Positions 9,098 through 16,792 of a stretch of DNA of 44,748 bases are shown here, one piece after another. Within the stretch, counting starts at the first letter, position 1. Every line of letters begins with the position of its first letter. Both the position numbers and the translations under genes were made by a program. A model generated the notes under the pieces. It saw only the letters and a list, made by a program, of their open reading frames with translations. It made no database searches and had not been told where the DNA came from. Source of the stretch: a bacterium (lineage in GTDB: Bacteria; Auribacterota; UBA3054; JAAYZF01); the NCBI GenBank assembly GCA_012514975.1, contig JAAYZF010000032.1, forward strand, positions 1 to 44,748, in the 5' to 3' direction.

Positions 9098-11740
9098 ATG
9101 GCCGGCTTCCACAGGCGCGCCGCCGCAGCCGTGCTGGCGCTGTGCGCCGCGATGGCTGTCCGCGCGCAGGAGCAGGAGGCGCCCAGCAACGGAACCGTCT
9201 TCGCCCTGTCGATCGAGGTGCCGAGTTTCGCGGCGGAGACCGTCCTTCCTTCTCCGCGCCAACTGATCGATCCGCTTGCGGCAGGGCGCATGCCGCACTG
9301 GCGATTCAGGTACGAGCGCGGCCGCCTGGTGGAAGTGTCGCGCCGCGACGCCGGCGGCACGTACCGGCCGATGGCGCTTCCGTATTACCTGCCGCCGACC
9401 AACGGGTATGTGTTCGAGTACGCGGGGGACGACGGGCAGCCATGCGCGCTTGTCGTGCCGTCGGGCCTGCGGTACGCGCTCTCGTGCGACTCGACGGGGA
9501 GGGTGTGGCGGATCGTCTCGCGGAACGACTACGACGAGCGGCGGGTGCCGTACGCGGAAGTCCGCGTGGCGAGGGACGCGGAGGGCAGCGTTACGTCCGT
9601 ATCGTTCTGGGCGCGGAGCGGCATGCCATCGGGCGATGCGTTCGGCGTGCACGCGCGGGTGTTTTCGTATGACACGAACGGGTATGTCAACGGGGTGCGC
9701 CTTACCGATGCAGCCGGCGGCGCAGTCAGCGGCGCCGTGTCCAAGGAATACACGCGCGGCGCGCATGGCGAATGGCTGTCCATCGCCAGCCGCGCGGCGG
9801 ACGGCGCACTGACGGACGACTGGCGGGGGGTCGCGCGCCATGTCTTTGCGTACGACCGTGGCGGGCAGATCACCGAGGCGGCGACGTATACGAGTTCGGG
9901 CCTGCCGCGCACCAACGTGCTCGGCGTCTATCGCATCAGGCCCCAGTATGACGTGCTGGGCAATCTTGTCGGCATGCAGGGATTCGGCACGAATGACGTG
10001 CTCGTGTTCGACGGACCCGCGCTGGCGCCGGAGCTGTTCAACCGCGCGTGGTGCCACGCGGTCGTCGCCGAGGAGAAGGGATGGCTGAATCTGCCCGTGT
10101 GGACATTCATGGACTACTCGGAGCTCTCGAGGGCGTACCGCCGCTGGGGCCACGGGGCGGACCGCCGGTGGCGCCCGGGCCCGTTCGAGATCGAGCAGCT
10201 TCGCGTGCTCGCCGATTTCCTCATCCAGGCGCAGGGAGGATTGTACGCGCTTGCCGCCGCATACGATTGCTGCGCAGGCGGGATCGCCACTTCCGCGGCG
10301 ATCAGGCAGGCCTTTCTGCGCAGCGGCGTCGTGCCGCATCCGGCAAGCGACGCCGGACGCCTCTGGCTGGACGAAGCGCACGCCGCGCTCGGGTCGAACG
10401 CCCTTTACTGCGGCGGCTATGATTTCGGGTGGCAGCTCGTCGAGTACGCCGCGCGCGTTGACGGCGAGCGCAGCGACATCGTGGCCGTGCTGCTCGCCAG
10501 CCTGTCGGACACGACGTACTGCGGCGCGCTCTCGCGCTTTCACGGCAGCGGCCTCTGGCTGCCCGGGGCCGAGGAATTCCGATCCATCATCCGTTCGTAC
10601 GCGCAGGCGTTCAGGCAGCCGGGGGTGCGCGACGACACCGCGCTCGATGTCAGGCCGGGCAGCGTCACCCTTCGTGGCCGGCGCACCATGCAGACGATGA
10701 CCGCGCGGCTGCTTGACGAGGTGATTGCCGGCAATGAATCGCGGCCCGTGTTCCTTGACGCCGCGCCCCCGTTCACCGACCTGTGGCGCCGGGTGACATT
10801 CGCCGGGCCGCTGCTCCGCGCGCTTCCCGCCGGCGCGGCGCCGGAGGGCACGAACGGGTATGCCCGTGCGTCGGCCTACTGGCGATCGCTCGAGCAGCGC
10901 GTGCGCTCGCTGCGTCCATCGCAGGACGCCTGGGCCGTCCGCAAGCTTTTCGCCTTCTGCGCCATCGCGCAGGGCGATGTTGCCCTGGCCGCGGATGCGG
11001 GCGACGCGGCGCGCGGGCTGTATCAGCATGCCATCACCCTCGCCCCGCGCGAGCCGCAGGCCTATGCGCGCATCGTGCGTCTCCTTATTGATCGCGAGTG
11101 CATTGCCGACGCAGTCGCCGTTGCCGGCGCCCTTCTTGCCGAGAGGCCGGATGATCCGCTGGCGCGTGCGTTGCGCGAGGAATGCGCTGCCACGCTGGAG
11201 CGGCATCGCCGCATCGGCGACATTGAAGCGCTTGTCGCCGGCGGGAATGCCACGGTCACCGCGCGGATCGAGCTCGTCGAACTGCACACGCGCGAGAATC
11301 ACCGGCCGCAGGCCCGCGCGGCGCTTGCCGCCATCGCCCCGCACTGCGCAACCAATGCCTTCCTGCTCGAGAAACTGATTCCGCTGTATGCGAGCCTTGA
11401 CGATCTCGACGGCGTGGAGTGGTGTCTCGAGAAGCTCACCCTTCTTCAGCCCGCCTCGTTCAACCACTGGCTGCGCCGCGCCGCCGTCGCGTTCGAGCGC
11501 CGCGAGCCGGCTGCGGCGGTCGCCTGCCTGAAGCGCGCCGCGGAGATCGACCGGCCGCGCCTCGCGCGCCTGCTGCGCTCCAGCAACACCATCGAGCAGC
11601 TCCGCGAGGATGAGAACACCGAGCTTCTCAGAAGCATCGAGGAACTCATCGCTCCTGCATCGCCCGGCGTGGAGGAAGGCACGGAGGAAGCGCCGGATGC
11701 GCCGGAGGAAGACGCCGGCGGACTCCCGTCAGTGGAATAG
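9098..11740 (+). CDS. Secreted protein with RHS/YD-like N-terminal segment and C-terminal TPR-like repeats, function unknown
   Basis: Signal peptide MAGFHRRAAAAVLALCAAMAVRAQE; YD-like strings (FAYDRGGQITEAATY, QYDVLGNLVGMQGFGTND); C-terminal helical repeats (DAARGLYQHAITLAPREPQAYARIVRLLIDR). Confidence 0.7.
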   Translation: MAGFHRRAAAAVLALCAAMAVRAQEQEAPSNGTVFALSIEVPSFAAETVLPSPRQLIDPLAAGRMPHWRFRYERGRLVEVSRRDAGGTYRPMALPYYLPPTNGYVFEYAGDDGQPCALVVPSGLRYALSCDSTGRVWRIVSRNDYDERRVPYAEVRVARDAEGSVTSVSFWARSGMPSGDAFGVHARVFSYDTNGYVNGVRLTDAAGGAVSGAVSKEYTRGAHGEWLSIASRAADGALTDDWRGVARHVFAYDRGGQITEAATYTSSGLPRTNVLGVYRIRPQYDVLGNLVGMQGFGTNDVLVFDGPALAPELFNRAWCHAVVAEEKGWLNLPVWTFMDYSELSRAYRRWGHGADRRWRPGPFEIEQLRVLADFLIQAQGGLYALAAAYDCCAGGIATSAAIRQAFLRSGVVPHPASDAGRLWLDEAHAALGSNALYCGGYDFGWQLVEYAARVDGERSDIVAVLLASLSDTTYCGALSRFHGSGLWLPGAEEFRSIIRSYAQAFRQPGVRDDTALDVRPGSVTLRGRRTMQTMTARLLDEVIAGNESRPVFLDAAPPFTDLWRRVTFAGPLLRALPAGAAPEGTNGYARASAYWRSLEQRVRSLRPSQDAWAVRKLFAFCAIAQGDVALAADAGDAARGLYQHAITLAPREPQAYARIVRLLIDRECIADAVAVAGALLAERPDDPLARALREECAATLERHRRIGDIEALVAGGNATVTARIELVELHTRENHRPQARAALAAIAPHCATNAFLLEKLIPLYASLDDLDGVEWCLEKLTLLQPASFNHWLRRAAVAFERREPAAAVACLKRAAEIDRPRLARLLRSSNTIEQLREDENTELLRSIEELIAPASPGVEEGTEEAPDAPEEDAGGLPSVE

Positions 11741-11762
11741 GGAAACGCGGCAGACGGCCCGC

Positions 11763-12506
11763 TCAAGGCTGCTGCGCCTTGCCCGTCATCGGGACGAACA
11801 TCACGCCCATGAGGCGCTCGCGCTGCAGGTTCTTTCCGCGCCTTGTCACGCGCACGAGCTCCTGCCCGAACCCGCCGCCGACAGGAATGACGATCCGGCC
11901 GCCATCGGCAAGCTGGTCGATCAGCGGTTGTGGAATCGCATCGGGCGCGCAGGTGACGATGATGCCGTTGAACGGCGCGTGCTCGGGCCATCCGGCGTAC
12001 CCGTCGCCCGCGCGCACATGGACGTTCGTGTGGCCGAGGCGTTCAAGCGTTGCCTTCGCCTGCGCAGCGAGCTCGGGCACGATCTCAATCGAGTAGACAT
12101 TCGACACGAGCGCCGCGAGCACCGCGGCCTGGTAGCCCGAGCCGGTGCCGATTTCGAGCACAGCATCCGACGGCTTCAGCTCGAGCGCCTCGGTCATCGC
12201 GGCGACGATGTACGGCTGTGAGATTGTCTGGCCGAATCCGATGGGCACGGGGTGGTCGTCGTACGCCTCGTTGCGGAAGCGCTCGGGGATGAACTCATGA
12301 CGCGGCACGCGGCGCATGGCGGCGAGCACGGCGGGGGCGGCGACACCGCGCGCCTCGATCTGCAGGCGCACCATGTGCTCGCGCTGCGCCACCAGCGTGT
12401 TTGTCGCACCGGGCGAGGCAAAGGGCATGGCGCCGCCCCCTTCGCCACACGCGGCAAGCAGTGGCAATGGCAGGAGAATGGAGAGCGTTTTCATTGACAG
12501 TGCCAT
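11763..12506 (-). CDS. pcm: Protein-L-isoaspartate O-methyltransferase, predicted exported/lipoprotein form
   Basis: RRVPRHEFIPERFRNEAYDDHPVPIGFGQTISQPYIVAAMTEAL and DAVLEIGTGSGYQAAVLAAL; N-terminus MALSMKTLSILLPLPLLAACGEGG with lipobox-like LLAAC. Confidence 0.9.
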   Translation of the reverse strand: MALSMKTLSILLPLPLLAACGEGGGAMPFASPGATNTLVAQREHMVRLQIEARGVAAPAVLAAMRRVPRHEFIPERFRNEAYDDHPVPIGFGQTISQPYIVAAMTEALELKPSDAVLEIGTGSGYQAAVLAALVSNVYSIEIVPELAAQAKATLERLGHTNVHVRAGDGYAGWPEHAPFNGIIVTCAPDAIPQPLIDQLADGGRIVIPVGGGFGQELVRVTRRGKNLQRERLMGVMFVPMTGKAQQP

Positions 12507-12546
12507 GTGGCTTGTGAGCCTGTTTGAGATGTCTGCTGACAGGACT

Positions 12547-12575
12547 AGTGTACCGCCGCCGCGGCGAAAAGTCAA
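12547..12575 (-). promoter_or_regulatory. Sigma70-like promoter for pcm
   Basis: Minus strand TTGACT (12575-12570), 17-bp spacer, TACACT (12552-12547). Confidence 0.6.
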
Positions 12576-12714
12576 CCTCTGCGGAACCGTGTGCTCTGTA
12601 CGGCTTCTCACCACAGAGTCACAGAGGCGCAGAGGAACCGGGGAGCGGATGAGTATGCGGAGGGAAGCGCGAAAGCAACGGACACGGGCCCGCAGTGCGC
12701 CCGTGAGGGCGTAC

Positions 12715-12757
12715 CAAGCCGCACGGCGCGGCCATGTCACCGCCTCGACATCCGGAC
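12715..12757 (+). repeat. Left copy of island-flanking direct repeat A
   Basis: CAAGCCGCACGGCGCGGCCATGTCACCGCCTCGACATCCGGAC; 27/30 identical to the 3' 30 nt of 15064-15104. Confidence 0.75.
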
Positions 12758-12771
12758 ATCCTTTGGCGATA

Positions 12772-13245
12772 ATGAGCGCGTGGTTGCGGTCTGAAGAAGC
12801 GGCAGTAGAGCACACCGTTGCCCTGTCCCTTCACGTGGTTGCTGACGACGGCCAGGCAATCCACACCAACAATGTCCCCTGGACAGTCGGCGCTACAAAC
12901 TGCGTCACTCTCACCCTCCTCCGCAACCCGTGCGTCGTGGCCGGTACCCTACAAGACGATGAGGACAAGCCGCTGGCAGGCGCCATCGTGCATCTGGCAC
13001 AATGGTGTAGAATGAGATTGGATGGAAACGGACAAGCGGCAGCGCGTTTTCCGAGTGGCACCTACCGCAATGGCGTGCTCGTGCATATGAACACGGAATA
13101 CGTGGTGGAGCCATTCACGGCTACACCGCAGACACGAAGTCTCACGCTGACGGCGCGGCCGCTTGGCGCCGAGGAAGCAGCGCAACGCAAGAGGCGGTTC
13201 CCGTGGTTTACCCCAGCCGAGGCGGCGGACAGTGGCGCGAGATGA
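12772..13245 (+). CDS. Hypothetical protein/possible gene remnant with carboxypeptidase regulatory-like (beta-sandwich) pattern
   Basis: VAGTLQDDEDKPLAGAIVHLA...LDGNGQAAARFPSGTYRNGVLVHMNTEYVVEPFTATPQTRSLTLTA; no convincing RBS or signal peptide. Confidence 0.4.
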   Translation: MSAWLRSEEAAVEHTVALSLHVVADDGQAIHTNNVPWTVGATNCVTLTLLRNPCVVAGTLQDDEDKPLAGAIVHLAQWCRMRLDGNGQAAARFPSGTYRNGVLVHMNTEYVVEPFTATPQTRSLTLTARPLGAEEAAQRKRRFPWFTPAEAADSGAR

Positions 13246-13306
13246 TCTGATGCCCAACTACAATGTCCGGCGCGCACTTCCGCATGCACGTATCCCTGTA
13301 CGCATG

Positions 13307-13333
13307 GCCGTTACTGAACACTGAGTAACCGGC
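13307..13333 (+). repeat. Left copy of island-flanking direct repeat B with ACTGAAC heptamer
   Basis: GCCGTTACTGAACACTGAGTAACCGGC; shares both outer ends with 15428-15474. Confidence 0.8.
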
Positions 13334-13387
13334 AGCAATGTGCTGCTTGGCTGGAAGCGAGGCTGAATGTACGAATACACGGAATAC

Positions 13388-13417
13388 TTGACTTTTTAGT
13401 ATGTATAATGTATACTA
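13388..13417 (+). promoter_or_regulatory. Promoter with overlapping palindrome (candidate operator)
   Basis: TTGACT (13388-13393), 17-bp spacer, TATACT (13411-13416); inverted repeat TAGTAT (13397-13402)/ATACTA (13412-13417). Confidence 0.7.
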
Positions 13418-13423
13418 TAAAGT

Positions 13424-14038
13424 ATGACAATGCTTGATGGTCAGTCTGGTGTACATGCTTCACTCGCACGGCTTGGCAGACGGCTCCTGTACGAGTACGC
13501 AGACCCGATCGCGCTCGTCGTCTGTGGAGGCAGCGCGCTGAACGTGGTGGGCATCGCGCAGCGCACCACTCGCGATGTCGATGTTCTAGCTTTGGCTGAA
13601 GAGACACGTGGGGGCGTGGTTCTGAGAACAGGCAGTGCGCTGCCCGAAGCGGTTGTCAATGCCGTGGCACGGGTCGGTACTGACCTCGGTTTGCGTCCCG
13701 ACTGGCTCAACATGGGGCCGAAGGATCTCGTAGTGATATACGGCATTCCGCCCGGCATGCTTGAGCGTTTGGTACGGCATCAATACGGGCCGTCGCTGAC
13801 GGTTTTTTTCATAGGCCGGTTTGACCAAGTCCACTTCAAGGTTCTGGCTGCGGCAGATCCGCACGCCCAGCCGCACCACATGGAAGATTTGAACCTGCGC
13901 ATCAAACCATCTGCGGACGAGCTTCGAGCCGCCGTCACGTGGCTGTTGGATCGAAAGACATCACCTCAGTTCCGGGCTCGGCTGAAACATGTTGTCAACG
14001 AGTTGGGCTATGAACAGGCTGCTGCAGACATTCCGTGA
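13424..14038 (+). CDS. Nucleotidyltransferase-fold protein (MNT/AbiEii/DUF6036-like), putative toxin-antitoxin or defence component
   Basis: VVCGGSALNVVGIAQRTTRDVDVLAL matches the GGSA...TxDxD NTase signature. Confidence 0.7.
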   Translation: MTMLDGQSGVHASLARLGRRLLYEYADPIALVVCGGSALNVVGIAQRTTRDVDVLALAEETRGGVVLRTGSALPEAVVNAVARVGTDLGLRPDWLNMGPKDLVVIYGIPPGMLERLVRHQYGPSLTVFFIGRFDQVHFKVLAAADPHAQPHHMEDLNLRIKPSADELRAAVTWLLDRKTSPQFRARLKHVVNELGYEQAAADIP

Positions 14039-15041
14039 AGGGCTCCGCGAGATGCTCCTTGACCTCGTCTGGCGTCAGTGGTGTCAGATGGGAGTCTCCG
14101 GGGTTGTGAACCGCCGCGACAACTGGGTCATCGACCCCGAAGCGCTTCTGGCGTTCACCACGCAGGCGGGTCGTCACGACGCACGCCTGTTCGATGCAAC
14201 GCTTGACTGGCTCGTGCGCAATGGCCAGTGGATCAACGTGCAGCGTCTTGGTTCACTGATCGAGAAGGACAAGACTGGCTGCGGACCAGTGGCAGGTGCG
14301 ATTGCCGCATGGATGATGCGGCACGACAAGAGCGCCAAATGGCACGGACTGGCCGCGCGCATGCTCCCGGCCATGCCTGTCACGCCGGTGGCATTGTTTC
14401 ACTCCCAGTCAGTCGAATCCTTTCGAAGCGGCGCAGAGATCGACCCTGATTTCTCGCGCTATGGCCTGCTGCGCGCACCCGTTGTGTGCCGCGGTGCCAG
14501 TCAGGACGTTGACATGGTTCAGGGTGTGAATGTACTGTTCAGGTTTCGAGCGCTTTTCGGCATCGGCATCCGTGCCGATGTGATCGCGTCCATACTGATC
14601 AGCCCTGGTGGCCATGCCCGCGGCATCGCCGAGGCCCTGGCCTACAACCCGCTGCGCGTGCAGCGAGTGTTGGCGGGCTTGGCGGAAGCGGGCTTCGCGA
14701 CTGTGCACAGGAAGGGCAGGACCAAGAAGTACGAAATGGAGACGGAACGATGGTGGAAGGTGTTGATGGGAAACGAACACACCCCTGCTTCGTGGATCGA
14801 CTGGCGCGCCTTGACGCGCGCGTTGACACGTATCTGGCGTACGGCGTCAGCCATGGACGCTGAACGGGCGGACGACGACATCGTGCAGTCGGAGTTGCGC
14901 GCGGCGCTTCGTGAAGCCCACGACGATCTCCACCGCACCGGGCTTCAGTTTCACCTCCAGGAAGCGCCGGACCAAGGAGCACAGGAATTTGTGCTCTCCT
15001 TGTTGAGCATGTTGAGCATGCCGCTGAAAGGACTTCCTTGA
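14010..15041 (+). CDS. Winged helix-turn-helix domain protein, partner of the NTase gene
   Basis: Overlaps the upstream gene by 29 nt; wHTH-like IRADVIASILISPGGHARGIAEALAYNPLRVQRVLAGLAEAGFATVHRKGRTKKYEM; long ORF. Confidence 0.7.
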   Translation: MNRLLQTFREGLREMLLDLVWRQWCQMGVSGVVNRRDNWVIDPEALLAFTTQAGRHDARLFDATLDWLVRNGQWINVQRLGSLIEKDKTGCGPVAGAIAAWMMRHDKSAKWHGLAARMLPAMPVTPVALFHSQSVESFRSGAEIDPDFSRYGLLRAPVVCRGASQDVDMVQGVNVLFRFRALFGIGIRADVIASILISPGGHARGIAEALAYNPLRVQRVLAGLAEAGFATVHRKGRTKKYEMETERWWKVLMGNEHTPASWIDWRALTRALTRIWRTASAMDAERADDDIVQSELRAALREAHDDLHRTGLQFHLQEAPDQGAQEFVLSLLSMLSMPLKGLP

Positions 15042-15063
15042 GCCGAGCGCCCGGCACGTTCAT

Positions 15064-15104
15064 CAAGCCGGTGTGCGGCCACGACACCGCCTTGACATCC
15101 GGAC
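15064..15104 (+). repeat. Right copy of island-flanking direct repeat A
   Basis: CAAGCCGGTGTGCGGCCACGACACCGCCTTGACATCCGGAC. Confidence 0.75.
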
Positions 15105-15170
15105 GGGAAAACCGGCAATCCCGGCGTTGAGTCCTACCCGGAAAACGGCGGGTCGCGCATCCTGATCGTC

Positions 15171-15401
15171 GTGAAAAGCCGTGATGCGCTTTCACCGCGT
15201 GGCCTGTTGACCTTCACCGACAAAACCGGCGCCGTGTGCGCACGAGTGCCTTCAGGCACCCGGGCGCGTGTGTCCAATGAGTACACAGTGGAACTGCCGC
15301 CCGGGGAATACACATTGCTTGCGCGCGAAGAGACGGGCCCGCTCTCCGAGGATGACAGAAGACACTTGGAAATGGTGGATGCGCCGCCCGCCGGCCCCTG
15401 A
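15171..15401 (+). pseudogene. Probable remnant of a carboxypeptidase regulatory-like domain protein
   Basis: In-frame ...DGKTGNPGVESYPENGGSRILIVVKSRDALSPRGLLTFTDKTGAVCARVPSGTRARVSNEYTVELPPGEYTLLAREETG; lacks a plausible N-terminus. Confidence 0.35.
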
Positions 15402-15427
15402 AAGCATTCCGCGCCTCCGCGCAACAC

Positions 15428-15474
15428 GCCGTTACTGAACACTGAACACTGAACACTGAATACTGATCACCGGC
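15428..15474 (+). repeat. Right copy of island-flanking direct repeat B with expanded CTGAACA heptamers
   Basis: GCCGTTACTGAACACTGAACACTGAACACTGAATACTGATCACCGGC; about five heptamers, last two degenerate. Confidence 0.85.
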
Positions 15475-15476
15475 CG

Positions 15477-16628
15477 TCAACCAGCCGGGAACAGGTGCTT
15501 GACTGTGTTGGCGTAATAGTCGATGATGTCCGCGCGTTTGACGCGGATGTACATCGAGCTGTCCTTGGTGTGGATGCAGATGGCGTCGCGGAATCGCACG
15601 CGGTTGCACAGGTGTTCGAGCGCGCGTTTGAACACCTGGCCGGGGGAACGATGGCTGACGCCGCGGCCGATGAGGAGGCAGTTGTCCTTCGTGTATTTGA
15701 GGTCGGCGCGGATGTGGCGGAAGAGATCGTCCATCGGCACGGACGTACGGCCTGCGAGCGCGCGGCAGACGAGCGCCACGGCCGTCACGCGGATGAGTCT
15801 GCCCATGCGGGTGCGGAGCTCGCGCTCCAACTCGTCCATGTACTTGACATCCTTGACGTACATGGGCTCGCCGAAGTCGACGTACACGGCGCCTTTGGGC
15901 TGGAAGATGGCATGGCGGATGAACCCTCGTTTGTCGTAGGCGCGATAGGCATCCGCACCGGCGGCTTTCTGCTCGCGCATGCGATGAAAGCGCTCATCCT
16001 CGGTGACGCGGTCGTACGTCATGCCGACGGGCAGGAGAGCGACGCGGTGGGTGCCTTCCTTGAGCGCCCGTTTGGCGATGCCAAAGACGCCGAGCGCGAG
16101 CGGCTGGATGCTGCCGTCGTACGAGCGGCCCGCTTCAGGGAAGATGGTGATCGCGTCGCCCCTGTTCATGACTTCGTCCATCAGGTAGTCGTAGAAGGTC
16201 GACAGGTAGAGGAGGTTCTCGCGCGAACGAAGGTTTTTCGGATTGACCTTTTCGCGGTCGAGGCAGACGCCCTTGAACCGCGGGAGCATCCCCTCGAACA
16301 GGCCATGAAAGAGATTCTTGCCGGCGATGGTCGCGGGCAGCGACTTCATGTTGCTGAAGAGCACGTGGCCGAGCACGATGTAGTCAAGATGGCTCTTGTG
16401 GACGCAACTGAGGATCACGTAGGTGTCTTTTGGCATCGTGAGAATGTGATCGAAGCCGCCGACGATGACCTCCGAGAGGAAGAACCGGTCGAGAACAAGC
16501 CTCACGGGCCTCGCCATCCAGCGCGTGAACTCGTAGCTGTAGCGGTGGGCGATCTCGCTGCGATACTGCTTCGAGAGCCTTGCGGCCGCATCCTCGGTCA
16601 ATCTGCCTGCAGAAGCCATTGCATCCAT
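15477..16628 (-). CDS. Glycerol-3-phosphate/lysophospholipid acyltransferase family protein (PlsB/PlsC-like)
   Basis: HKSHLDYIVLG (HxxxxD box), IFPEAGRSYDGSIQPLALG (FPEGxRS-like box). Confidence 0.82.
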   Translation of the reverse strand: MDAMASAGRLTEDAAARLSKQYRSEIAHRYSYEFTRWMARPVRLVLDRFFLSEVIVGGFDHILTMPKDTYVILSCVHKSHLDYIVLGHVLFSNMKSLPATIAGKNLFHGLFEGMLPRFKGVCLDREKVNPKNLRSRENLLYLSTFYDYLMDEVMNRGDAITIFPEAGRSYDGSIQPLALGVFGIAKRALKEGTHRVALLPVGMTYDRVTEDERFHRMREQKAAGADAYRAYDKRGFIRHAIFQPKGAVYVDFGEPMYVKDVKYMDELERELRTRMGRLIRVTAVALVCRALAGRTSVPMDDLFRHIRADLKYTKDNCLLIGRGVSHRSPGQVFKRALEHLCNRVRFRDAICIHTKDSSMYIRVKRADIIDYYANTVKHLFPAG

Positions 16629-16728
16629 CCGGTGTTTTGAGCGATAGTATAGCAAAAGAAGGGCGCAAACGCACGAGCACGGCGGAAATGACGTATACCT
16701 GTTGGGCGAGCGTGCAGGGAAGGCGCTC

Positions 16729-16757
16729 TTGACCTCTGCCGTTGCTTCCGGTATGAT
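16729..16757 (+). promoter_or_regulatory. Sigma70-like promoter for the giant membrane protein gene
   Basis: TTGACC (16729-16734), 17-bp spacer, TATGAT (16752-16757); RBS-like AGGAAGGAAAG before ATG 16793. Confidence 0.65.
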
Positions 16758-16792
16758 AGACGGACGTGTCACAGCCCACAGGAAGGAAAGGC

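Noticed and set aside
6601-9360. 919-aa minus-strand ORF over nadE/apt/ade
   Set aside because: Antisense shadow with His/Arg-rich translation; three well-identified genes lie on the plus strand.
9011-11467. 818-aa minus-strand ORF
   Set aside because: Antisense shadow of the secreted TPR gene.
12772-15401. One original gene interrupted by insertion of the NTase module
   Set aside because: Both flanks carry similar copies (repeat A, domain fragment, repeat B in the same order), so duplication fits better than a single split gene; no target-site duplication or transposase seen.
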